This document shows positions 8,882 to 16,767 of a stretch of 64,000 bases of DNA, one piece after another. The translations under genes were made by a program, and so were the position numbers. Source of the stretch: Salimicrobium album (GTDB lineage: Bacteria; Bacillota; Bacilli; Bacillales; Halobacillaceae); NCBI RefSeq assembly GCF_900107115.1, contig NZ_FNOS01000002.1, forward strand, positions 1-64,000, written 5' to 3'. The notes beneath the pieces were generated by a model, which was not told the origin of the DNA, searched no databases, and saw only the letters and a list, made by a program, of their open reading frames with translations. Positions within the stretch are counted from its first letter, which is position 1; each line of letters opens with the position of its first letter.

Positions 8882-9040
8882 TTACAGTTCCGGCGCGTAC
8901 TTAAGTTCGTTCTCGCGGGCCTTCGAACTGGTTTTTTCGTTCAGGACTTCCACCGGGTAAACGAACAGGCTGTAACCTACAAACAATACTCCGACAGCCG
9001 CTACAACTGCAAGATCGATAACACTACGTAGTAAATTCAT
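8882..9040 (-). CDS. Small single-span membrane protein (uncharacterised, 52 aa)
   Basis: A 52-codon reading frame on the minus strand starting ATG at 9040. The product begins MNLLRSVIDLAVVAAVGVLF and continues VGYSLFVYP before a hydrophilic tail (EVLNEKTSSKARENELKYAP). It has one hydrophobic segment at about residues 6-28 and a charged C-terminal half. A GGAG box lies about 9 bases before the ATG, and the codon use resembles the neighbours. It faces ytmP and is divergent from trmB. I know no family. The good ribosome-binding site and membrane topology make a real gene likely. Confidence 0.7.
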   Translation of the reverse strand: MNLLRSVIDLAVVAAVGVLFVGYSLFVYPVEVLNEKTSSKARENELKYAPEL

Positions 9041-9305
9041 TTTTTCAACTCCATTTTAAATTTATAATATGATTTCTTTTGCACATATATAATCATAGAT
9101 CAGGAAGCGCTTACAACCCAACAACGAAAGTAGTCCATATATCACCTTTCATAAGCTCAAGCCGAAGTAACGGCTGTCAGGTATGCTTATGCGATTATAT
9201 TAACGCATATACTCATTCATACGCTGTTATAGTCCAAAATTGATAATTAATTTTTTCCCGGAAGGAAACGTGGTACGATAATGAAAGAATAAAGGAGGAA
9301 TATAT

Positions 9306-9947
9306 GTGAGAAATCGTAATAAACCATGGGCGGATGATTTTTTAAAGGAGAACAACCACATTCTTGCCGAGGAGCCGTTTTCCAATAAGGGAAACTGGCA
9401 GCAGTCTTTTTCGAAAAATCAGCCGCTTCATCTGGAAATAGGCGCGGGGAAAGGACAGTTCATAGCAGGAATGGCAGAAAAGTTCCCCGAAGTTAATTTT
9501 CTGGGGATCGAACGGGTCAAAACGGTCATGGTCGGAGCTGTCAAAAAAGTGAAGACGGCAGAAGTGGAAAATGCCGTTTTGATTAATGAAGATGCCAAAG
9601 ATCTGCGGGATATGTTCGGGACAGATGAGATCGACCATATCTACCTGAATTTTTCCGATCCGTGGCCTAAGAAAAAACATCATAAAAGAAGACTGACCCA
9701 TGAAACATTTCTGGAACAGTACCGGGATGTATTGAAATCGGACGGGAGAATCACATTAAAAACGGATAACCGCAGTCTGTTCGAATATTCGCTATCGAGT
9801 TTTTCGAAATTCGGGATGACTCTGGAAGATGTGACACTTGATTTACATGAACTCGAGGACGGAAGTAACGTCATGACCGAGTACGAACAGAAATTCTCAG
9901 CCAAAGGTCAGCCGATCTACAGATGTGAGGTCATCAACAGAATCTGA
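9306..9947 (+). CDS. trmB: tRNA (guanine-N7-)-methyltransferase TrmB
   Basis: A 213-residue SAM-dependent enzyme that methylates G46 of tRNA. The SAM loop is LEIGAGKGQFIAGMA at about 42-56, and the family-specific block NFSDPWPKKKHHKRRL is at about 113-130. The late TEYEQKF motif is also present. The start is GTG at 9306: the nearby ATG at 9304 runs straight into a stop, and AAAGGAGG lies 8 bases upstream. It is the equivalent of B. subtilis ytmQ, downstream of ytmP as expected. A 265-base non-coding gap on its 5' side contains nothing I can name. Confidence 0.95.
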   Translation: MRNRNKPWADDFLKENNHILAEEPFSNKGNWQQSFSKNQPLHLEIGAGKGQFIAGMAEKFPEVNFLGIERVKTVMVGAVKKVKTAEVENAVLINEDAKDLRDMFGTDEIDHIYLNFSDPWPKKKHHKRRLTHETFLEQYRDVLKSDGRITLKTDNRSLFEYSLSSFSKFGMTLEDVTLDLHELEDGSNVMTEYEQKFSAKGQPIYRCEVINRI

Positions 9948-9958
9948 TAACGCTTACA
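9945..9958. promoter_or_regulatory. Candidate cre (CcpA) site before ytnP
   Basis: TGATAACGCTTACA agrees at every defined position with the classical cre consensus TGWNANCGNTNWCA. It overlaps the trmB stop codon and lies about 47 bases upstream of the ytnP start. CcpA itself is encoded at 24.6 kb in this window. No strong promoter is obvious, so the direction of control is not assigned. Confidence 0.45.
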
Positions 9959-10004
9959 TGTCAGCGGGGATTATGCTACTATTGAAAGAAAAGGGGGAAT
10001 GATT

Positions 10005-10850
10005 ATGGAAAAATTGACAATCGGCGATGCTTCTCTTACATGGCTTGCGGGCGGGAACAATCATCTCGACGGCGGTGCTATGTTCGGAGTTGTTCCGAAG
10101 CCGCTCTGGAGCCGTAAATACCCGGTAAATGACAAAAACCAGATTGAACTTCGTACGGACCCGATCCTTCTTCAGGTGGACGGAAAAAATCTTATCATCG
10201 ATTCCGGCATGGGAAATGGCAAACTTACGGATAAGCAGATGAGGAACTTCGGAGTTACCGAAGAGAGCCGCATAGATGAATCTCTTCGGGAAGCAGGACT
10301 CACCCGTGACGATATCCACTTCGTTCTCATGACCCACCTTCACTTTGACCACGCATGCGGACTTACGGAGAAAAAGGGTGAAGAGTATGTCTCCGTATTC
10401 CCGAAAGCCACGATTATAACGAGTGAAACGGAATGGGAAGAAATGAGAAACCCGAATATGCGCTCGAAGAATACATACTGGAGGGAAAATTGGGAAGCAA
10501 TCCAGAGCCAGGTGGAAACTTTCAGGAACGAAAGGGAAGTGCTCCCCGGTCTGAAAATGATGCATACGAGCGGTCACAGTAACGGTCATGCCGTTATCAG
10601 GTTCGAACGCGGGGAAGACATTTTCATTCATATGGCCGATCTTATGCCTACTCACGCCCATCAGAACAAATTGTGGGCGCTCGCTTTTGATGATTACCCG
10701 GTTACGAGCGTTCACGAGAAAGATAAATGGATGGATGAAGGGTATCGAAAGGGCGCCTGGTACACTTTCTACCATGATGCCTACTATCGTGCGCTTAAGT
10801 TCGACGAAGAAGGGGAAGTCGTAAAGGAAGTAAAAAGGGAACGGGACTGA
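10005..10850 (+). CDS. ytnP: Metallo-beta-lactamase-fold hydrolase YtnP
   Basis: A 281-residue zinc hydrolase. The metal-binding signature HLHFDHA is at about 110-116, with further ligands in TSGHSNGHA at about 187-195 and in [11 protein letters not shown] at about 208-218. YtnP of B. subtilis is a lactonase that opens streptomycete gamma-butyrolactone signals; a similar lactonase role is inferred here from homology. Two ATGs are possible (9999 and 10005); the second has the better spacing to AAGGGGG, so it is used. The gene stands alone and ends at a bidirectional terminator. Confidence 0.9.
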   Translation: MEKLTIGDASLTWLAGGNNHLDGGAMFGVVPKPLWSRKYPVNDKNQIELRTDPILLQVDGKNLIIDSGMGNGKLTDKQMRNFGVTEESRIDESLREAGLTRDDIHFVLMTHLHFDHACGLTEKKGEEYVSVFPKATIITSETEWEEMRNPNMRSKNTYWRENWEAIQSQVETFRNEREVLPGLKMMHTSGHSNGHAVIRFERGEDIFIHMADLMPTHAHQNKLWALAFDDYPVTSVHEKDKWMDEGYRKGAWYTFYHDAYYRALKFDEEGEVVKEVKRERD

Positions 10851-10887
10851 CCGTTTCCTGAACATCCGGCATTTCATATGTATATAA

Positions 10888-10944
10888 AAAAATCCGAACA
10901 TTCCGGGACACTTTGAAGTCTCCTCCGGAACAGTTCGGATTTCT
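10888..10944. terminator. Bidirectional terminator between ytnP and ytzB
   Basis: AATCCGAAC...TTCCGG pairs with CCGGAA...GTTCGGATT across a central loop, with A-rich sequence before and T-rich sequence after. It serves two convergent genes. Confidence 0.85.
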
Positions 10945-10963
10945 TATTATCTGGCTGTAACTG

Positions 10964-11281
10964 TTAAGACGCTTCTTCCGATACGTCAACTATTGTACCT
11001 GTAGCACTGTCGATGAAAAATTCGTACTGGGACGTTTCTCCGTCCTGATTACGGGAGATTCCACCGCGATATACGTTGTAGTTGATACCGTTCTTGTTCA
11101 ACTGTTCAGGTTTCATGTAAATCCAGGAACCGCTGATAGGGCCCTGCTTTTTGAATGCTTCTTTAGCTATTTTCAAAGCTTTTTCCGGGTTTACCCCTTT
11201 TTTCGAAGAAATCTGTTCTTTTACTACGTAACCGGCAAGAATTCCGGCTCCGGTGGCAAGCGTTACTTTTTTCCAATCCAT
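10964..11281 (-). CDS. ytzB: PepSY-domain small protein (YtzB-like)
   Basis: A 105-residue protein beginning MDWKKVTLATGAGILAGYVV, a hydrophobic N-terminal segment that acts as a membrane anchor or uncleaved signal. It is followed by a PepSY-like domain (EKALKIAKEAFKKQG... and EFFIDSATGTIVDVSEE). PepSY domains are thought to bind or inhibit peptidases or to sense envelope state. A GTG at 11290 is in frame, but that GTG lies inside the Shine-Dalgarno sequence AGAGGTG, so the ATG at 11281 is preferred. It is convergent with ytnP and divergent from ytoP; its position fits ytzB of B. subtilis. Confidence 0.85.
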   Translation of the reverse strand: MDWKKVTLATGAGILAGYVVKEQISSKKGVNPEKALKIAKEAFKKQGPISGSWIYMKPEQLNKNGINYNVYRGGISRNQDGETSQYEFFIDSATGTIVDVSEEAS

Positions 11282-11428
11282 GATATTCACCTCTACTAAT
11301 TATGATATCTTCCATTATACTAAAGTATCCGTTGAAAAGAAAATCTAAACTTTAAGATGTGAATTGTAGCAACCTGATAGATCTTTCGTTAAAATAGAAG
11401 GAAGAAATAAAAAAGGGGTTGTACATAC

Positions 11429-12496
11429 ATGAATCAGGAGACAAAGCAGCTGTTCCGCACGTTGACAGAACTACCGGGCGCTCCGGGCAACGAGCGGAAC
11501 GTACGCACGTTCATGAAAGAGCAACTGGAAAAATATTCTGATGAAATTGTACAGGATAAACTGGGTGGTGTCTTCGGAAAGAAACACGGGGAAGGCCCAC
11601 GGGTCATGGTCGCCGGTCATATGGATGAGGTCGGATTTATGGTTACGCAGATTACGGAGAATGGAATGCTCCGTTTTCAGCCGCTCGGGGGCTGGTGGAG
11701 CCAGGTACTGCTGGCACAGCGCGTTCAGATTATGACGGATAAAGGAAGCGTAACCGGAGTCATCGGATCCATCCCTCCGCACAATCTTACGGAAGAGCAG
11801 CGGAATAAACCGATGGAAATTAAAAATATGCTGATAGATATCGGGGCGGACGACAGAAAAGATGCAGAAAACATAGGTATCAGACCCGGTCAGCCGATTG
11901 TGCCCGTGTGTCCTTTTACTACAATGGCCAACGAGAAGAAGATCATGGCTAAAGCCTGGGATAACCGGTACGGATGCGGGCTTTCCGTGGAACTTCTGAA
12001 AGAACTCCAGGGTGAACAGCTGCCGAACGAACTGTACTCCGGTGCCACAGTTCAGGAGGAAGTCGGACTGCGCGGCTCGCAGGTTGCTGCCAACATGATT
12101 AAACCTGACATTTTCTACGCTCTGGATGCATCTCCTGCGAATGATATGTCCGGAGAGAGCAAAGAGTTCGGTCAGTTAGGTAAAGGAGCTCTTTTGCGCA
12201 TTTTTGATAAAACGATGATTACACACCGGGGCATGAGAGAATTCATTCTTGATACAGCCGAGTCGAACGATATCCCTTACCAGTATTTCGTATCTCAGGG
12301 AGGTACCGATGCCGGTCGTGTTCATATCGCCAATGAAGGCGTGCCTTCTTCGGTTATCGGAATATGTTCGAGATACATTCATACCTCTTCTTCGATCATT
12401 CACGTCGATGACTATGCCGCGGCAAAGGAACTGCTTAAAAAACTCGTAAGAACGACAGACGCCAACGCACTTGAACAGATTAGAAAGAACGTATAA
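11429..12496 (+). CDS. ytoP: M42-family aminopeptidase YtoP
   Basis: A 355-residue dinuclear metallopeptidase of the TET/glutamyl aminopeptidase type. Metal ligands are visible in GHMDEVGF at about 64-71, AWDNRYGCG at about 178, the catalytic and ligand glutamates in QEEVGLRGS at about 211, ALDASPAND at about 233, and the C-terminal histidine in [12 protein letters not shown] at about 313-323. Such enzymes usually form dodecameric cages that trim peptides. AAGGGG lies about 10 bases before the ATG. The gene ends at its own terminator. Confidence 0.93.
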   Translation: MNQETKQLFRTLTELPGAPGNERNVRTFMKEQLEKYSDEIVQDKLGGVFGKKHGEGPRVMVAGHMDEVGFMVTQITENGMLRFQPLGGWWSQVLLAQRVQIMTDKGSVTGVIGSIPPHNLTEEQRNKPMEIKNMLIDIGADDRKDAENIGIRPGQPIVPVCPFTTMANEKKIMAKAWDNRYGCGLSVELLKELQGEQLPNELYSGATVQEEVGLRGSQVAANMIKPDIFYALDASPANDMSGESKEFGQLGKGALLRIFDKTMITHRGMREFILDTAESNDIPYQYFVSQGGTDAGRVHIANEGVPSSVIGICSRYIHTSSSIIHVDDYAAAKELLKKLVRTTDANALEQIRKNV

Positions 12497-12507
12497 AGGA
12501 GAATGTA

Positions 12508-12549
12508 CAACGCTCAGCTGTATGTGGTTTAGGCTGGGCGTTTTTTTTG
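12508..12549 (+). terminator. ytoP terminator
   Basis: AACGCTCAGC pairs with GCTGGGCGTT (one G-T wobble) and is followed by eight T. Confidence 0.88.
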
Positions 12550-12594
12550 CTATAATGAGTAAATCATACTTTAAGAATAGTGCAGGTGGACGAT

Positions 12595-13098
12595 ATGAAA
12601 ATTTATGTAGGTTCTTTGAATCCTTCCAAGTTGACTGCAGTAACTGATGTTTTTGAGAACGATACGGTAGTGGAAATGGACGTGGATTCAAAAGTTTCCT
12701 CGCAGCCCTTCTCGGATGAAGAAACGCTCGAAGGAGCTATTCATCGGGCCCGTGAATGCGCAATGACCGCTAAAGCGGATCTCGGTATAGGTCTTGAGGG
12801 CGGCGTGATGGAGATTGGAGACGATCTTTATCTGTGCAACTGGGGGGCTCTTGTTGATCAACAGGAGAACATTTATACGGCGGCAGGAGCCCGGATTCCC
12901 CTCCCTGATGAAATTCATGAGCAGATGAGTAAGGGACTGGAACTGGGGGAAGTTATGGAGAAGTATGCCCAGAAGAGTGACGTAAGTAAAAAAGAAGGGG
13001 CAGTCGGCATTTTTACGAATGGACAAATGAATCGTGATAAAATGTTCCGGCATATCGTGACGCTACTGAAAGGCCAGTGGGAATACGATAATCTGTAA
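12595..13098 (+). CDS. Non-canonical purine NTPase, DUF84 / YjjX family
   Basis: A 167-residue protein of the inosine/xanthosine triphosphatase family, which cleanses the nucleotide pool of deaminated purines. It starts MKIYVGSLNPSKLTAV (the substrate-binding SLNPSK loop at 7-12) and carries the acidic signature GIGLEGGV at about 65-72 and KEGAVGIFTNG at about 134-144. A GTG at 12580 is in frame, but AGGTGG at 12584-12589 points to the ATG at 12595. It is monocistronic between two terminators. The substrate range is inferred from E. coli YjjX and archaeal homologues. Confidence 0.88.
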   Translation: MKIYVGSLNPSKLTAVTDVFENDTVVEMDVDSKVSSQPFSDEETLEGAIHRARECAMTAKADLGIGLEGGVMEIGDDLYLCNWGALVDQQENIYTAAGARIPLPDEIHEQMSKGLELGEVMEKYAQKSDVSKKEGAVGIFTNGQMNRDKMFRHIVTLLKGQWEYDNL

Positions 13099-13189
13099 GC
13101 CTCATTCATTCCGTGAAGTTTTGTTACGCACTTTTCATCAGGAATTTCTTCTTTCTGTGTTCAGTGCACTTTATAAACAGTTATTTCTA

Positions 13190-13227
13190 AAAAAGCAATC
13201 ACGCCATTCATGCGTGATTGCTTTTAC
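13190..13227. terminator. Bidirectional terminator, DUF84 gene / ytoQ
   Basis: AAAAGCAATCACGC (13191-13204) pairs perfectly with GCGTGATTGCTTTT (13212-13225) around a 7-base loop. Confidence 0.9.
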
Positions 13228-13668
13228 TCATTCGTATACGTAATTCAATACTTCAATCGCCTGATCGATATTCTCTACCGTTACAGTAGCCTGATTTGAA
13301 AGTTCTTTTAACGGATGAATCAGACTTTCATCGCGAATAAGAATCGTCGGCTTACCGGCCTGAATGGCAATACCGGCATCCATAGCGGTATTCCACTGTT
13401 TATAGTTCTCACCGAAATAGGCTATGACGGCATCAGATCTTTCCATAAGCAGCTTGGTGCGGAAATTGTTGATGGCTGAAGCTTTGTCATCCTTGGTTTC
13501 TTTATTCGGCTGCTCCCCGAGGATATCTTCTCCGACGTTGTCGGAACGACTGTGATTCTCCTGAGGGTGGACGAATTTCACTTTAAGATCCTTTTTCTCG
13601 GCTTTCTGTTTCAGTTCATCTCTCCATGCATCATGTATCTGGCCTGCCAGATATACACGTAGTTCCAT
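13228..13668 (-). CDS. ytoQ: YtoQ family protein
   Basis: A 146-residue protein of the YtoQ family, which resembles the nucleoside 2-deoxyribosyltransferase-like fold (MELRVYLAGQIHDAWRDEL at the start; MERSDAVIAYFGENYKQWN and AMDAGIAIQAGKP in the second half). The function is unknown; the YLAGQI start and the AxxxA...GKP region suggest nucleotide or sugar-nucleotide binding. An AGGAGG box sits upstream of the ATG at 13668. It is divergent from the PTS gene and ends at a shared terminator. Confidence 0.9.
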   Translation of the reverse strand: MELRVYLAGQIHDAWRDELKQKAEKKDLKVKFVHPQENHSRSDNVGEDILGEQPNKETKDDKASAINNFRTKLLMERSDAVIAYFGENYKQWNTAMDAGIAIQAGKPTILIRDESLIHPLKELSNQATVTVENIDQAIEVLNYVYE

Positions 13669-13798
13669 GCAATCCCTCCTGAATTAATAGTTCAGAATCA
13701 AGTATACCCTCAGAAACAGGAAGTTAATCCTGCACAATAACGTTTACATGTGTATATACATTAACGTATGCTGATAGAAGTGGGAAGGAGGGTAAGAA

Positions 13799-14827
13799 AT
13801 GAGAGCTTATTTAGAAAAAAAAGGGATTTCCCTTTCACCGAAAATTTATTTCATCGACTCATTGAGTTATATGGCCCTCGGCTTATTTTCATCTCTTATT
13901 ATCGGACTTATTATCCAGACTGTCGGCGAACGGCTGCCGCTCGCCTTTCTCTCCACCCATTTAATAGAAATGGGAGATCTGCTTATGAATGTCCTCATAT
14001 GGGGAGGGGCGATCGGAGTAGCGGTAGCGTACGGTCTGAATGCTCCGCCGCTCGTAATGTTTGCTGCCCTTTTCAGCGGTGCGCTCGGTGCGGAGGCCGG
14101 AGGACCTGCAGCCTCTTTCATTGCAGCCCTGATCAGTACTGAACTTGGAAAGCTGATCAGTAAAGAGACGAGTCTCGATATCATACTGACGCCGTTAGTA
14201 ACGATAGTGACAGGATATACGGCCGGTTCTCTTATCGGGATCCCGATAAGTGCTTTTCTTGAGGGTTTCGGTAATATCATCAATTGGGCAACAGTCCAGG
14301 AACCTCTCCTGATGGGGATACTGGTAAGCGTTCTGATGGGTATCGCACTGACTGCGCCGATTTCAAGCCTCGCTATATCCTTAATGCTTTCTCTTGAGGG
14401 AATAGCGGCGGGGGCAGCAGCAGCCGGCTGTGCAGCGCAGATGATCTCCTTTGCCGTACTCAGCTATAAAGATAATACGCCGGGTGGGATAATCGCTCAG
14501 GCGATCGGAACGTCCATGCTTCAAATCGGTAATGTGATTAAGAAACCGGTGACTATGATTCCTCCCGTTATAGCAGGAGCAGCAGCCGGGCCGATGGCCA
14601 CTGTAGTATTTACTCTCGAAAACAATGCTGCCGGTGCGGGTATGGGCACCAGCGGATTCGTCGGACAGATTATGACGGTGGAAACGATGGGCTGGAGCAG
14701 GGAAGTCGGTATTGCAATTCTCGTAACTCATTTGTCAGTTCCCATAATCGTCACTATCATTCTCGGTATATGGTTCAGAAAAAAAGGATGGATTAAACCG
14801 GGAGACCTGGCGATTGAAACCAGCTAG
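13799..14827 (+). CDS. PTS-type sugar transporter subunit IIC (EIIC_2 family)
   Basis: A 342-residue membrane protein with about 10 hydrophobic segments and many glycine-rich turns (ALFSGALGAEAGGPA, GIALTAPISSLAI, FTLENNAAGAGMGTSGFVG), matching the stand-alone PTS_EIIC_2 family seen in many Bacillaceae. No EIIA or EIIB domain is fused or adjacent, so whether it works as a phosphotransferase permease is unclear, and the substrate is unknown. GGAAGGAGGG precedes the ATG at 13799. A partial cre-like sequence (CAATAACGTTTACA, two mismatches) lies about 50-65 bases upstream. It is followed closely by ytpP. Confidence 0.85.
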   Translation: MRAYLEKKGISLSPKIYFIDSLSYMALGLFSSLIIGLIIQTVGERLPLAFLSTHLIEMGDLLMNVLIWGGAIGVAVAYGLNAPPLVMFAALFSGALGAEAGGPAASFIAALISTELGKLISKETSLDIILTPLVTIVTGYTAGSLIGIPISAFLEGFGNIINWATVQEPLLMGILVSVLMGIALTAPISSLAISLMLSLEGIAAGAAAAGCAAQMISFAVLSYKDNTPGGIIAQAIGTSMLQIGNVIKKPVTMIPPVIAGAAAGPMATVVFTLENNAAGAGMGTSGFVGQIMTVETMGWSREVGIAILVTHLSVPIIVTIILGIWFRKKGWIKPGDLAIETS

Positions 14828-14860
14828 TGGTATGCTACAATGACTCATGGAGGGATACGT

Positions 14861-15175
14861 ATGGAACGTTTGCAATCAGTGGAAGAATTTGAACAGTTAG
14901 CAGAAAACGAGCAGACTATTTTTATGTTTTCGGCAGCCTGGTGCCCGGACTGCAGGGTTATTGAACCCGAGTTACCGGAGCTGGAACGTGAAAATCCGGA
15001 ATGGACGTTTGTGTACGTCGATCGCGATGATTTCATTGACTTGTGCGCGGATTATTCCATTTTCGGCATCCCGAGTTTCCTTGCTTTTAAAGGCGGGGAA
15101 GAAAAAGCCAGGTTTGTCAGTAAAGATCGCAAGACCCTGGAGGAAATACAGAGTTTCATCGACGAAGCGAAATGA
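14861..15175 (+). CDS. ytpP: Thioredoxin-like protein YtpP
   Basis: A 104-residue thioredoxin-fold protein. The active site is WCPDC at residues 27-31, an atypical variant of WCGPC, and the cis-proline loop is GIPSF at about 70. An upstream ATG at 14840 is in frame, but GGAGGG lies just before the ATG at 14861, so the shorter form is chosen. It is the first gene of the ytpP-ytpQ-ytpR run also found in B. subtilis. A cytosolic thiol-disulfide reductase is the likely role; the partner is unknown. Confidence 0.92.
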   Translation: MERLQSVEEFEQLAENEQTIFMFSAAWCPDCRVIEPELPELERENPEWTFVYVDRDDFIDLCADYSIFGIPSFLAFKGGEEKARFVSKDRKTLEEIQSFIDEAK

Positions 15176-15194
15176 TTAAAGAGGAGTTTTACCG

Positions 15195-16019
15195 ATGAAA
15201 ATGACGAGCATACAAATGAAGAAAAAACTGGAAGAGCGCCTTGATGAGAACGGCTGGCGAACTTCTTTCAACAGGGATAAAGATACTTTTCGCGTGGAGT
15301 GGGAACACTCCGGAGAAGGCATTACAGTAACAGTGCCGAATGTCATCTCCAAATGGCAGGAAAAAGGAGAAAAATCCCTGGATGAACTCGAAGAACATAT
15401 TCGCGAAGCGCTTAGGGTCATGAATGAGAATACGGAACTTTCCGGCCAGGAAAAGAACGTATATCCCGTGATCCGGGCCGCTTCTTTTCCAACAGAAACT
15501 GAAAACGGAAAGAAACTGGTTTACACCGAACACACGGCCGAAACAAGAATTTATTACGCTCTTGATCTTGGAAAATCGTATCAGCTCATCGACTACCAGA
15601 AACTGGAAGAGGAGGGCTGGAGTATCGATCGAATGAAAGAAGTCGCCTCTTTCAACGCCCGGTCCCTCGAAGTGAGTCTGCGAAAAGACACCGTATACGG
15701 AAACGACTTCTATTTTCAGTCATTGAATGATGGTTACGATGCCAGCAGAATATTGAATGAGTCCTTACTCGAAGAGATGAAAGCAGAATGCAAAGGGGAA
15801 CTGGCTATAAGTATTCCCCATCAGGACGTAATCATCTTTGCCGACATACAGAATGAAGGCGGATACGATATACTGGCCCAGATGGCGATGAAGTTTTTTG
15901 CGGAAGGTCTTGTACCGGTAACTTCTCTTTCTTTCCTATACGAAAATGGGAAGTTGGAACCTATATTCATACTTGCACAGAAAAAACCGAAGGAAAAAAA
16001 AGGGGACGATGAAACGTGA
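15195..16019 (+). CDS. ytpQ: DUF1444 protein YtpQ
   Basis: A 274-residue cytosolic protein of the YtpQ/DUF1444 family, of unknown function. It starts [16 protein letters not shown] and has the conserved region [12 protein letters not shown] at about 95-106, and [16 protein letters not shown] at about 210-225. It sits 19 bases behind ytpP with AGAGGAG upstream, and its stop codon overlaps the start of ytpR, so the three genes form one operon. No catalytic motif is evident. Confidence 0.9.
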   Translation: MKMTSIQMKKKLEERLDENGWRTSFNRDKDTFRVEWEHSGEGITVTVPNVISKWQEKGEKSLDELEEHIREALRVMNENTELSGQEKNVYPVIRAASFPTETENGKKLVYTEHTAETRIYYALDLGKSYQLIDYQKLEEEGWSIDRMKEVASFNARSLEVSLRKDTVYGNDFYFQSLNDGYDASRILNESLLEEMKAECKGELAISIPHQDVIIFADIQNEGGYDILAQMAMKFFAEGLVPVTSLSFLYENGKLEPIFILAQKKPKEKKGDDET

Positions 16020-16621
16020 TGATTTATTATAACGAGAAGGGCGTCGGTGATGTACTGCTCATTCCGTTTAATGAAACTGATAGAGATAACAGAACACATG
16101 AAGCATTCGGAGATATAGTGAAGATTACGGATAAAACGGACGGTTCTGTCCTCGGTTACAATATTTTCAATGCTTCCCGTCACTTCAGCGATCTGGGCAA
16201 TGGGCAGATGCGGATGGACGAAGAGAAACTCGAAGAACTTAAAAAGTTATTTTCCGACCAGAATCTTAATGATAACCTCGATCTGGACCTGGAAGAGAAA
16301 TTCGTCGTCGGTTATGTGGCGGAGATTCAACCGCATGAAAATGCCGATAAACTGAGCGTCTGTCAGGTTGATCTTGGAGATCAGCAAGTGCAGATCGTCT
16401 GTGGAGCTCCTAATGTGGACGCCGGACAGAAAGTGGTAGTTGCTAAAGTCGGTGCCGTCATGCCCGGGGGTATGAAAATCAAGGATGCTAAGTTGAGAGG
16501 CACAGCTTCAAGCGGAATGATTTGCTCCAGTAAAGAGCTTCACCTCTCGGACGGTTCGGAAGGAAAAGGTATTCTTGTGCTGGATGACTCTTATGAAGTC
16601 GGAGCCCCTTTTCCTGTATAA
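16019..16621 (+). CDS. ytpR: tRNA-binding domain protein YtpR
   Basis: A 200-residue protein whose C-terminal half (about 88-200) is an EMAP-II/Trbp111-type tRNA-binding OB fold, as at the N-terminus of PheRS beta: [40 protein letters not shown] and [13 protein letters not shown]. The N-terminal 85 residues are specific to YtpR. The role in vivo is unknown; binding of tRNA is inferred. The ATG overlaps the ytpQ stop codon (TGATG), showing translational coupling. A terminator follows. Confidence 0.92.
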   Translation: MIYYNEKGVGDVLLIPFNETDRDNRTHEAFGDIVKITDKTDGSVLGYNIFNASRHFSDLGNGQMRMDEEKLEELKKLFSDQNLNDNLDLDLEEKFVVGYVAEIQPHENADKLSVCQVDLGDQQVQIVCGAPNVDAGQKVVVAKVGAVMPGGMKIKDAKLRGTASSGMICSSKELHLSDGSEGKGILVLDDSYEVGAPFPV

Positions 16622-16655
16622 AGTTGAATAAAAGATACCGGGATACAATGAATCA

Positions 16656-16690
16656 AAAATGCAAAGAGGTGCGGGCCTCTTTGCATTTTT
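16656..16690 (+). terminator. ytpPQR operon terminator
   Basis: AATGCAAAGAGG pairs with CCTCTTTGCATT around a 6-base loop and is followed by a T run. Confidence 0.92.
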
Positions 16691-16767
16691 AACTTTTTTG
16701 AAAAACACAACGGAGGAAAAAGCTGATACAATAGAAAGAAAAGTATGCAAAGAAAGAGTGAATAAAT

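Noticed and set aside
13768-14142. A 124-codon frame overlapping the PTS IIC gene
   Set aside because: It is a shifted-frame shadow of the well-supported membrane protein starting at 13799.
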